A DNA stretch of 64,000 nucleotides, from NCBI RefSeq assembly GCF_002215215.1, contig NZ_CP018632.1, positions 3,468,501 through 3,532,500 on the forward strand, in the 5' to 3' direction. Below, piece by piece: positions 27,075 to 34,939 of this stretch; positions within the stretch are counted from its first letter, which is position 1; each line of letters begins with the position of its first letter. Position numbers and translations under genes: made by a program. Origin of the DNA: Granulosicoccus antarcticus IMCC3135. GTDB taxonomy: Bacteria > Pseudomonadota > Gammaproteobacteria > Granulosicoccales > Granulosicoccaceae. The notes under the pieces were generated by a model, which worked only from the letters and a program-made list of their open reading frames with translations, had not been told where the DNA came from and did no database searches.

Positions 27075-27086
27075 GATACGCGTATC
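27075..27086. promoter_or_regulatory. Palindrome GATACGCGTATC upstream of the sulfur operon
   Basis: A 12-base perfect palindrome 104 bases before the persulfide dioxygenase start. It could be a regulator site; there is no matching site elsewhere in the window to support it. Confidence 0.3.
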
Positions 27087-27189
27087 TTGGGTTTCTGAAG
27101 AGAAGCCACTTGCTTGATCATCGCTAGCGCCAGACAAATTCCCACGCAAGTCAGATTGACGTACGCCGCCAGTTGAACAGGAACAATCC

Positions 27190-28077
27190 ATGAGCAACAC
27201 CTCAGCATTGATGAATACACAGCCTGACGTTACGGCTTTTTTTGATCCGGCCACCAACACCATCAGTTACGTGGTCAAGGATCCGGAATCCAGTGCGTGT
27301 GCCGTTATCGATTCGGTCATGGACATAGATTATGCCGCTGGACAGATCACCTACGACCACGCTGATGCGATCATTGCCTTCATCAAGGTTCATGAGCTCA
27401 CTCTCGAATGGTTGATAGAAACGCATGTCCATGCTGATCACCTTTCCGCCGCGCCCTATATCCAGCAGCAACTGGGCGGCAAAATCGGGATAGGTGAGAA
27501 GATCACTTTCGTGCAGGAGACCTTCGGCAAGGTCTTCAACGAAGGCACAGAATTTCAGCGCGATGGCAGCCAGTTTGATGCCTTGTTCAGCGATGGGGAG
27601 ATCTATCAGATCGGTGGCATGACGGCTCGTGTCATGGCAACGCCAGGCCATACGCCCGCCTGCATGGTGCATGTGATCGGCAATGCGGCCTTTATTGGCG
27701 ATACCTTGTTCATGCCTGATGGTGGCTCAGCCCGAGCTGACTTTCCGGGTGGTGATGCAGGTGAGCTTTATGACTCCATCCAGAAAATACTCGCCTTGCC
27801 CGATGACATGCGCCTGTTCATGTGCCACGACTATGGGCCCAATGGTCGGGAGATTCAGTGGGAAACCACTGTTGCTGAGGAAAAGGCACACAACATTCAT
27901 GTTGGCGGTGGTAAGAACAAGGCGGATTTTGTCAAGTTTCGTACTGAGCGAGATGCACAGCTTGATATGCCCAAACTGATTATTCCTTCATTACAGGTCA
28001 ACATGCGAGCGGGTGCCATTCCGGTTGATGCTGAGGGGCGGCCTTCGCTCAAAGTTCCGCTTAACGCACTGAAATAA
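27190..28077 (+). CDS. Persulfide dioxygenase (ETHE1/Blh-type metallo-beta-lactamase fold)
   Basis: Iron-dependent sulfur dioxygenase that oxidises glutathione persulfide to sulfite. 295 residues. Seen: the metal motif ETHVHADHLSAA (about residues 76-87), the second His ligand in ATPGHTPACMVHVIG, Asp in FIGDTLFMPDGGSARADFPGG, and the last His in FMCHDYGPNGREIQWETTV; the DFPGGDA and CHDY stretches are typical of the persulfide dioxygenase clade. An AGGAA about 8 bases upstream supports the ATG at 27190. The next two genes (DUF442-SQR fusion and SulP) complete a sulfide-oxidation operon: SQR makes persulfide, this enzyme oxidises it, and SulP may move the resulting sulfur oxyanion. Confidence 0.88.
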   Translation: MSNTSALMNTQPDVTAFFDPATNTISYVVKDPESSACAVIDSVMDIDYAAGQITYDHADAIIAFIKVHELTLEWLIETHVHADHLSAAPYIQQQLGGKIGIGEKITFVQETFGKVFNEGTEFQRDGSQFDALFSDGEIYQIGGMTARVMATPGHTPACMVHVIGNAAFIGDTLFMPDGGSARADFPGGDAGELYDSIQKILALPDDMRLFMCHDYGPNGREIQWETTVAEEKAHNIHVGGGKNKADFVKFRTERDAQLDMPKLIIPSLQVNMRAGAIPVDAEGRPSLKVPLNALK

Positions 28078-28103
28078 GACCACCGGTAAAGAGGATGAAG
28101 TCG

Positions 28104-29780
28104 ATGGACATAAAAAGAATATCAGACAAGTTGTCACTCAGTGAGCAACTGCAACTGGCCGATATCCCTTTGCTGGTGGAGCAGGGGTACCGCTCGATCA
28201 TTTGCAATCGTCCCGATGGCGAGGGCGCTGATCAACCCACATTCGAGGAAATAAGATCCGCGGCAGAACCGCTGGGCCTGGATGTTCGATTTCTCCCTGT
28301 GGTGCCTGGCCAGATCAGTGATGAGGATGTCACCGCATTTTCTCAGGCCATGCGAGAGCTGCCCAAGCCGACACTGGCTTTTTGTCGCACCGGTACTCGA
28401 TCAGCCACACTGTGGTCGTTGAGTCAGGCCAGTAGTCAGCCAATTTCCGATATTCTGTCCGCCGCCAAAGCGGCCGGCTATGACATGTCCGGTGCTGCGC
28501 GACGCCTGGCAAACGGTGGCAAGACGCCGACGAATCAGGCCGATGCGAGCTACGATGTGGTTATCGTCGGTGCAGGTGCTGCTGGCATCGCTGTGGCAGC
28601 CAGCTTGCTGAAACGTCGTTCGGATCTGGAAATTGCCATCATCGATCCGGCGGATATCCACTATTACCAACCGGGCTGGACCATGGTGGGCGGTGGAATC
28701 TTCGAGCCTGAAGAAACTGCCAAAACCATGGGCTCGTTGATTCCCAAAGGTGTTCATTGGCTCAAGACGGCAGTGACCGCTTTTGAACCCAAAAATGATT
28801 CGATTATCCTGGAAGGCTGCAGGGTCATCAAGTACGGCAGAATGATTGTCTGTCCGGGTCTGAAACTGGACTGGAACAAGGTTGAGGGTCTGAGCGATAC
28901 GCTGGGTCGCAATGGGGTGACCTCCAACTATCGTTACGATCTGGCGCCCTATACCTGGTCTCTGGTGCAATCGCTGGAATCGGGTAAAGCCATCTTCACG
29001 CAGCCACCGATGCCCATCAAATGTGCAGGTGCACCTCAGAAGGCACTCTACTTGTCGGCAGATCACTGGTATCGCAATGGGCGAATCAATGATATCGACA
29101 TCTCGTTCAACAATGCAGGGGGTGTCTTGTTCGGTGTCAAGGAATACGTACCGGCATTGCAGTCCTATATTGATCGCTATCAGGCATCGCTTAATTTCTT
29201 CCACAATCTGGTGGCTGTGGATGGCGCTGCGAAAAAGGCGTGGTTTGATGTGTCAACACCGGATGAGCCGGTACGGCGTATAGAGACCGACTTTGACATG
29301 ATGCACGTGTGTCCGCCTCAGTGTGCGCCCGATTTCATCAAGGTATCACCACTATCTGATGCCGGTGGCTGGATTGATGTCGAGCAGACAACGTTGCGAC
29401 ACAAAACTTTCGATAACATCTGGGCTCTGGGTGATGTGACTAATGCGCCTAATGCCAAAACGGCTGCCGCTGCGCGAAAACAAGCGCCGGTCGTGGCCGC
29501 CAATGTGGTTGCCGACATTGCCGGAAAATCTGCTGTCGCCTCCTATGATGGATATGGTTCTTGCCCCCTGACCGTTGAAAGAGGGAAGATCGTGCTGGCA
29601 GAATTTGGTTATGGCGGCAAGTTGCTACCCAGCTTCCCATCCTGGTTGGTTGATGGCTCAAAGCCTTCCAGAGCAGCCTGGTTCCTGAAGGAGAAAATGC
29701 TTCCGCCCATTTACTGGAAAGCCATGTTGCGCGGTCGTGAATGGATGGCTGAACCACAAGCGTTGAAGTCGCCGGATTGA
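28104..29780 (+). CDS. DUF442 (phosphatase/sulfurtransferase-like) - sulfide:quinone oxidoreductase fusion
   Basis: Two-domain protein of about 558 residues. Residues 1-135 form the DUF442/TIGR01244 domain (ISDKLSLSEQLQLADIPLL, and the Cys loop LAFCRTGTRSATLW, a CX5R-type active site). Residues about 150-558 are an FAD-dependent SQR: YDVVIVGAGAAGIAVAASLLKR (Rossmann FAD site), YYQPGWTMVGGG, redox Cys in PIKCAGAPQKALYL, MHVCPPQCAPDF, and the C-terminal FAD motif WALGDVTNAPNAKTAAAARKQ. The reaction is sulfide to persulfide with electrons to quinone, at the inner face of the membrane. The ATG at 28104 has GAGG 9 bases upstream; the earlier ATG at 28095 touches that site. In Blh proteins DUF442 is joined to the dioxygenase instead, so this is a domain swap. 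Confidence 0.85.
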   Translation: MDIKRISDKLSLSEQLQLADIPLLVEQGYRSIICNRPDGEGADQPTFEEIRSAAEPLGLDVRFLPVVPGQISDEDVTAFSQAMRELPKPTLAFCRTGTRSATLWSLSQASSQPISDILSAAKAAGYDMSGAARRLANGGKTPTNQADASYDVVIVGAGAAGIAVAASLLKRRSDLEIAIIDPADIHYYQPGWTMVGGGIFEPEETAKTMGSLIPKGVHWLKTAVTAFEPKNDSIILEGCRVIKYGRMIVCPGLKLDWNKVEGLSDTLGRNGVTSNYRYDLAPYTWSLVQSLESGKAIFTQPPMPIKCAGAPQKALYLSADHWYRNGRINDIDISFNNAGGVLFGVKEYVPALQSYIDRYQASLNFFHNLVAVDGAAKKAWFDVSTPDEPVRRIETDFDMMHVCPPQCAPDFIKVSPLSDAGGWIDVEQTTLRHKTFDNIWALGDVTNAPNAKTAAAARKQAPVVAANVVADIAGKSAVASYDGYGSCPLTVERGKIVLAEFGYGGKLLPSFPSWLVDGSKPSRAAWFLKEKMLPPIYWKAMLRGREWMAEPQALKSPD

Positions 29781-31519
29781 GTTTTATTCAAGTGCGTAAT
29801 TATTTACCGATATTGAAGTGGGGCCGTGAATACAATCGCTCTGCCCTGAGCAGTGATCTGTTGGCGGCTGTCATCGTGACCATCATGCTGATTCCGCAAT
29901 CGCTTGCCTACGCCTTGTTGGCAGGTTTGCCGCCCGAGGCGGGCTTGTATGCCTCCATTATGCCAATCTTGTTGTATTCAGTGTTCGGCACCAGCCGCAC
30001 ACTGGCCGTGGGGCCTGTCGCTGTCGTGTCTTTGATGACAGCTGCAACTCTGGGCAAGGTTGCCAGTACCGGCAGTGCTGATTACGCCAGTGCGGCACTG
30101 ACACTAGCTGGTCTGTCAGGGCTTATTCTCATTGTCATGGGGGTTTTCAAGCTGGGGTTTCTGGCCAACTTTCTCTCGCACCCGGTGATCGCAGGGTTTA
30201 TTACGGCATCCGGTATCATCATCGCCACCAGTCAGCTCAAGTATGTTCTGGGTGTGGATGCGGGCGGCCATAACTTGTTGGAGTTGATGAGTTCACTGGT
30301 AGGACACGTGCTGGATACGCATTGGATTACCTTGTTGCTGGGCGTCTCGGCGACGCTCTTTCTATTCTGGGTCAGGAAGGGGCTCAAGCCCTTGTTGAAA
30401 CGCCTGGGCGCGGGTGAGGCTCTGGCCGCGGCACTGACCAAAACCGGACCGATCATGGCGGTGGTTGGAACAACGTTGGCAGTCTGGTACTTTGACCTGG
30501 CCAATCAAGGCGTCAATGTGGTGGGTGCCGTACCGCAATCCTTGCCACCGCTGACACTGCCCAGCTTCTCACTGGAGCTGACCAAAAGCCTGCTGGTGCC
30601 GGCGTTGTTGATATCCATCATTGGCTTCGTGGAATCGATCTCGGTCGCGCAGACCCTGGCGGCCAAGAAACGGCAACGGATCGAACCCAATCAGGAACTG
30701 ATCGGCCTGGGTGCTGCCAATGTGGGTGCGGCACTGACGGGAGGATTTCCTGTTACGGGTGGTTTTTCCCGATCTGTCGTCAATTATGATGCCGGTGCCG
30801 AGACTCCTGCCGCGGGTGCGTATACAGCCGTGCTGCTGGCCGTTGCAGCGGTTTTTCTGACACCGCTGGTCTACTATCTACCCAATGCAACGCTGGCTGC
30901 TACCATCATTGTCGCTGTCTTGTCGCTGGTGGACTTCAGCATGCTGTCGCGGACCTGGGCATACTCCAAAGCGGATTTTACGGCCGTTCTGACAACGATA
31001 TTATTGACACTCGGTATCGGGGTGGAGGCAGGTGTGACCGCTGGGGTTCTCATCTCCATTCTTCTATTTCTGTACAAGACGTCACGTCCGCATGTCGCCG
31101 AGGTTGGGTTAGTGCCAAAGACTCAGCACTTCAGAAACATCAATCGTCACAGTGTCGTGACTGATCCAAGCCTGGTGAGCATCAGAGTGGATGAGAGTCT
31201 CTACTTTGCCAATGCCAGGTTCCTGGAGGACTATCTTTACGATCGAACGGTGGCCTGTCCCGATGTCAGGCATCTGGTTCTCATGTGTTCGGCAATCAAC
31301 GAGATAGACATGAGTGCGATAGAGTCACTGGAAGCCATCAATCATCGTCTGAAGGATATTGGTATTCAGCTGCACCTGTCGGAGGTCAAAGGTCCGGTCA
31401 TGGACAAGCTGGAGCAGACGCACTTTCTGCAAGAGCTGACGGGTCGTGTGTTCCTGGCACAATATGATGCCATCAAGACACTGACGCCATCGCTGTGTGA
31501 AGCGGATAACGCAGCATGA
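29777..31519 (+). CDS. SulP family anion transporter with STAS domain
   Basis: Inner-membrane transporter of 580 residues. Seen: SDLLAAVIVTIMLIPQSLAYALLAGLPPEAGLYASI, the SulP signature, the half-helix motif RTLAVGPVAVVSLM, FLSHPVIAGFITASGI, LTGGFPVTGGFSRSVVNYDAGA, and a C-terminal STAS domain from about residue 460 (LVLMCSAINEIDMSAIESLEAI, with the conserved Asp-Ser-like turn). The start is a TTG overlapping the TGA of the preceding SQR gene by 2 bases; a GTG five codons on is an alternative. Family members carry sulfate, bicarbonate or related anions. Its operon suggests sulfite/sulfate export or import. Confidence 0.87.
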   Translation: MSFIQVRNYLPILKWGREYNRSALSSDLLAAVIVTIMLIPQSLAYALLAGLPPEAGLYASIMPILLYSVFGTSRTLAVGPVAVVSLMTAATLGKVASTGSADYASAALTLAGLSGLILIVMGVFKLGFLANFLSHPVIAGFITASGIIIATSQLKYVLGVDAGGHNLLELMSSLVGHVLDTHWITLLLGVSATLFLFWVRKGLKPLLKRLGAGEALAAALTKTGPIMAVVGTTLAVWYFDLANQGVNVVGAVPQSLPPLTLPSFSLELTKSLLVPALLISIIGFVESISVAQTLAAKKRQRIEPNQELIGLGAANVGAALTGGFPVTGGFSRSVVNYDAGAETPAAGAYTAVLLAVAAVFLTPLVYYLPNATLAATIIVAVLSLVDFSMLSRTWAYSKADFTAVLTTILLTLGIGVEAGVTAGVLISILLFLYKTSRPHVAEVGLVPKTQHFRNINRHSVVTDPSLVSIRVDESLYFANARFLEDYLYDRTVACPDVRHLVLMCSAINEIDMSAIESLEAINHRLKDIGIQLHLSEVKGPVMDKLEQTHFLQELTGRVFLAQYDAIKTLTPSLCEADNAA

Positions 31520-31536
31520 CGATCTGATCATCATGT

Positions 31537-31578
31537 CGTACTGCCGGGCGAAAGATTATTGATCCGCCCGACAGTACG
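31537..31578. terminator. Hairpin between convergent SulP and HPF-like genes
   Basis: A 14-bp stem with one mismatch, CGTACTGCCGGGCG (31537-31550) against CGCCCGACAGTACG (31565-31578), with a 14-base loop. It sits just past the SulP stop and before the convergent HPF-like stop, where a bidirectional terminator is expected. It lacks a T-tract on the plus strand. Confidence 0.5.
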
Positions 31579-31642
31579 AATGTCACCTCAGCTATGCAGG
31601 ACTACCTTGGGGTATTGCCTGATTCTGAGTTGCTGTACTTCC

Positions 31643-32053
31643 TTATTTGGAATCGGTCTGCTCAAAGTCGCTGTCCGTATCCAAATCTGCGTCTGCGTCG
31701 ATGTCGACGGCCTCTGGTTCTGCCGCGGGCGCCGGTGGACGCCGATCAGCGGCGCGATCCAATGTGCTTTTAACCATGCGGGCGAGTTTTTCAGAGGCAC
31801 CGGTGACGGAGCCGCCGACGGTTCCGGAATGTTCTGTCACGGCCATGGGTTGACGGCCTTCCAGACGGACTTCCATGGCGCAACACTTGTCTTGCTGACC
31901 AGGCTTCGTACCGATATTGTCGCTCAGGTGTAGCTCGACCCGTGTGACGTGCTGGCTGCAATGTCGCAGCGCGTGCTTCACTATATCTTCAAGCTCGGTT
32001 GCCCGAGTTTCGTGTACATGAATGTGATTATCGGTTCTGATCTGAATTTGCAA
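31643..32053 (-). CDS. HPF/RaiA-like ribosome-associated protein with acidic tail
   Basis: 136 residues. The first ~100 resemble the ribosome hibernation / sigma-54-modulation S30AE domain: a beta-strand start MQIQIRTDNHIHVHETR, helix LEDIVKHALRHCSQHVTRVELHLSDN, strand CAMEVRLEGRQPMAVTEH and helix SEKLARMVKSTLDR. Proteins of this fold sit at the ribosomal A/P sites in slow growth. The last 35 residues (from about 101) are Pro/Ala then Asp/Glu-rich, and replace the basic or dimerising tails seen in HPF. There is no ptsN/rpoN neighbourhood as for true hpf, so this may be a divergent paralogue with another partner. Confidence 0.65.
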   Translation of the reverse strand: MQIQIRTDNHIHVHETRATELEDIVKHALRHCSQHVTRVELHLSDNIGTKPGQQDKCCAMEVRLEGRQPMAVTEHSGTVGGSVTGASEKLARMVKSTLDRAADRRPPAPAAEPEAVDIDADADLDTDSDFEQTDSK

Positions 32054-32197
32054 GTTTAAGCTCCGAAGTTGAACAATGATGCCTAGCGTCTTAAATATTC
32101 TTAATCAGTTGTATATCATTCTACGGACTTTGTCAGTTCTACAATGCGAAATGAAGTTTCATTGAAACCTGACATCTAACGGCCCGAGGGCTCAGTT

Positions 32198-32356
32198 AGG
32201 GATCGTGAAATAATTAAGTATCAGTTTTCATTTGGTCCTGCGCCTGTCCGGCAAGGCGTGAGAAGGGCGAATAGCTTGCTATTCAACCGCCGAACAACGC
32301 GGCAGGGCAGGATGCAGGGACGACTGAAAATGATAATTAATTGTTTCACGATCCCT
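32198..32356. repeat. MITE-like hairpin element, ~159 bp
   Basis: Imperfect terminal inverted repeats of about 43 bp. The left end begins AGGGATCGTGAAATAATTAA, and the right end read in reverse begins AGGGATCGTGAAACAATTAA. They continue into TATCAGTTTTCAT versus TATCATTTTCAG, then GGTCCTGC versus CGTCCCTGC. The middle holds smaller pairs (GGCGAATAGC-TTGC-TATTCAACCGCC). No coding capacity. It ends exactly at the stop codon of the exonuclease gene. A fragment of the same end appears near 10516. Likely a non-autonomous mobile or REP-like element. Confidence 0.75.
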
Positions 32357-33081
32357 TAGTAAGAGCGAGTGAGCTCATTGAGCCGTAAGGGGCGCTTGTT
32401 GGTGCGGTGTGCAATGTGCGCCAGCAGAAGCTCTCCTGCGCCGATCGCATCACTCAGCGCATCGTGGGCGCGGTATCGTGGTAGTCCGTACTGCTGGCGT
32501 AAGGCATCCAGGCGAAGTGAGCCGGGAGCGATGATGGAACCTGCACGCAAGATCTTGCGCTGCTCGAGTTCGAGGGTATCAACCATGGGGGTAACGAAAG
32601 CACATCCGTAGAGTCGCCGGCAGGCAATATCCAGAAAGTCATGTTCGATACGTGCACTGTGTGCGACCAGAACGTGGCCGGCAAGCGCCTGTAGAAGTGG
32701 TGGCAGTGCCTCGGCGAGTGACAGGCCCTCCCGCGCACGATCGTCCAGAATGCCGTGCACAATGGCCGAGGACTCGGGGATGGCTTGCTCTGGGCGTACC
32801 AGATAGTGGCGAGCGCCACTCAGACGCAGTTCGTGCGCATAGATTGGCACAAACCCGATACTCAGAAGCTCGTCACGCTGCGGTACCAGTCCCGTGGTCT
32901 CGATATCCAGTGCGAGATAGCGTGTCGCGGATGACAATGTGTCAGGCTTTGCAAAGGGTACTTGATAGTAATCTCGCAATGCACCGGCGGGGGCGCACTT
33001 GAGCCACCGGCGCCTTTGTTGCTCCAGTGAGAGCATGCGTCTACATGCAAAGCTTGCATAGGCTCTATCCTGAATACGCAT
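32356..33081 (-). CDS. DnaQ-like 3'-5' exonuclease (DEDDh)
   Basis: Exonuclease of 241 residues of the DNA polymerase III epsilon fold. Seen: Exo I YLALDIETTGL (D59, E61), Exo II in HSARIEHDFLDIACRRL, and Exo III RAHDALSDAIGAGELL with the His and Asp, so the DEDDh site is complete. About 50 basic residues precede the domain. It is the last gene of the symporter-kinase operon and its start overlaps the stop of the DUF294 gene (TGATG). Exonucleases of this kind with a DUF294 protein are often found beside CrbS/CbrA-type kinases; their role there is unclear. The stop coincides with the end of the MITE-like element. Confidence 0.85.
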   Translation of the reverse strand: MRIQDRAYASFACRRMLSLEQQRRRWLKCAPAGALRDYYQVPFAKPDTLSSATRYLALDIETTGLVPQRDELLSIGFVPIYAHELRLSGARHYLVRPEQAIPESSAIVHGILDDRAREGLSLAEALPPLLQALAGHVLVAHSARIEHDFLDIACRRLYGCAFVTPMVDTLELEQRKILRAGSIIAPGSLRLDALRQQYGLPRYRAHDALSDAIGAGELLLAHIAHRTNKRPLRLNELTRSY

Positions 33082-34937
33082 CAGTGTCCGGAGCGCTGTG
33101 CAAGCGCACGCTGCATGGTGCGTACGATTGAAAAAGCGTCTTTCAGGTGGCCGCGTTCGAAGCGCGAAAGCGAGTCAGGCGCCACCAGATTGTCCGTCTC
33201 GATGCCCGCATCAAGCTGTCGTGCCTGATGTCGGTAACGCGTATCCAGCAGGAAAGTCAGCGCATCACACAGATCGCGAGCGCCACTTTCACTCAGCTCA
33301 TCGGTGGCACCAGCCGCCTCGAGTCGTTCGCGAGTGTTTACCACATCCATGCCGGCCGCTAGTGTATACACACGGGCCAGATCCACGATGGGCACAACGC
33401 CTGCGTGCTTCAGATCGAGAACGCCTGCATCGTCACGACCACCGCTGAGAACAAAGTTACGAAAGAAGCCAAGCGGCGGATGACGGGAGAGAGCATTGCC
33501 GGCAAGGTGCGACAGAAAGATAGAATTGCCACGCGTACGCTCAAGCATTGAGCTGCGCAAGGTGGCTGTCAGGGCGGCATCGCCATAGACATGACGTAAG
33601 TCGAAGAAGGTGCAGCCGTGCATCAGTGCGGTGGGGTCAGGGTTGTCGATCCAGTTTGTGAAACGTGCCTGCCAGTTTGACAGCGATTGGCGCCATTCAG
33701 GATTGCTTGCCATGACATCACCAGGGCAATAGCTCTGACCACACTGGTTCAGACCATCGCAGACGAAGCAGGCCATTGCCTCAAAATAGGCATCATCGCG
33801 TGCAGGGTCGAACGCATCATCCAGAATCAGCGCATTGTCCTGATCGGAGGCGATGGTGAATTCACCCCGCGCCTGTGAACCTGCGACAACCCAGGCGTAG
33901 TCAACCGGTGGTGGACCGAGTTCCAGCTCGGCAAGTTCCAGCAGGCGAATGGTGAACGTATCGGCAAGTCCCGTGACGACCCGCTGTGTACGCTCGGCAG
34001 AGGCGCCAGCAGCAGCCAGATTCTGGACCAGTACCGGCAGCCTGCGGGCAATGGCGACCAGTGTTTCAACGGTATTCTGGCGATGGATATCGGCTGCCAG
34101 ATAGATTGACGATGTGCTATGTCGTTCTATGAAATCCGAGCTTGTCACCACGCCTGCAACACGGCTACCGTCCAGTACCGGCAAATGATGGATACGATTG
34201 CGAGCCATTGTCAATAACGCATCGTAGGCGATGGTTTCGATATCGGCAGTGATGGGAGCTAGCGTCATCACCTCGCTCACAGGGGATTGATAGTCGATGC
34301 CTGCCGCGATCACGCGCAGTCTCAAGTCACGATCGGTGAGTATGCCAAACAGTGCTTCATCTTCGACAATGAGCATGGAGGATACATTCTCCTGGCTCAT
34401 CCGTTCAGCTGCCAGCTTGATCGAGGCGGTGGGGGGAAGATGAACCGGTTGGCGTCCCAGCAATTCCCCAAGGCGGGTGTCAGTCAGGTTGAGAGGTGAA
34501 TCGTTCGCATCGTCGTGATGATGTACGGCATCGCGTAGTCGCCCGGCACCGGTGGGTGCCAGATACCAGGCAAGCTGGCTGTGTTCGTTGCAAAGCTTGT
34601 CAACGATGCTTGCCGGCAGCCGATAGAGCAGAGAGTCCTCAAGCGCGATATGATGATCGGTGGGTGCCAGCTCGTGCGCCGACGCCCGATAACCCAGTAA
34701 ATCTCCCTCACCAAAGCGTGCGAGTAACTCGCCGGATTCACCGCGAAGCTCTACGGCACCGCTGCGTACAAGACTCAGCGCAGGCTCGCCATCCTCCAGG
34801 GCAAGTACCTCTGTTTCGCGCCGGACATAACGCACTGACATCTCGGTGACGGCTGCGACTAGCGCCTCGTCGGGTAGCTGGTCAAAAGGGCGCTGTGCAC
34901 CGACGAAATCACGAATTTCAAGCTGCTCTATATCCAT
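33081..34937 (-). CDS. CNMP-binding / CBS / DUF294 nucleotidyltransferase-like signalling protein
   Basis: Cytoplasmic protein of 618 residues with four parts: an N-terminal cyclic-nucleotide-binding-like barrel (about 15-120; LEDGEPALSLVRSGAVELRGE), a pair of CBS domains (about 155-275; SSMLIVEDEALFGILTDRDLR and HLPVLDGSRVAGVVTSSDFI), a DUF294 nucleotidyltransferase-like domain with GSQARGEFTIASDQDNALIL (the G-S and D-x-D pattern of the Pol-beta fold), and a C-terminal DUF294_C domain. CBS pairs bind adenine nucleotides, so it may report energy state. It lies 2 bases after the symporter-kinase gene and overlaps the exonuclease gene, which fixes it in that operon. The target of nucleotidyl transfer, if any, is unknown. 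Confidence 0.87.
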   Translation of the reverse strand: MDIEQLEIRDFVGAQRPFDQLPDEALVAAVTEMSVRYVRRETEVLALEDGEPALSLVRSGAVELRGESGELLARFGEGDLLGYRASAHELAPTDHHIALEDSLLYRLPASIVDKLCNEHSQLAWYLAPTGAGRLRDAVHHHDDANDSPLNLTDTRLGELLGRQPVHLPPTASIKLAAERMSQENVSSMLIVEDEALFGILTDRDLRLRVIAAGIDYQSPVSEVMTLAPITADIETIAYDALLTMARNRIHHLPVLDGSRVAGVVTSSDFIERHSTSSIYLAADIHRQNTVETLVAIARRLPVLVQNLAAAGASAERTQRVVTGLADTFTIRLLELAELELGPPPVDYAWVVAGSQARGEFTIASDQDNALILDDAFDPARDDAYFEAMACFVCDGLNQCGQSYCPGDVMASNPEWRQSLSNWQARFTNWIDNPDPTALMHGCTFFDLRHVYGDAALTATLRSSMLERTRGNSIFLSHLAGNALSRHPPLGFFRNFVLSGGRDDAGVLDLKHAGVVPIVDLARVYTLAAGMDVVNTRERLEAAGATDELSESGARDLCDALTFLLDTRYRHQARQLDAGIETDNLVAPDSLSRFERGHLKDAFSIVRTMQRALAQRSGH

Positions 34938-34939
34938 AT

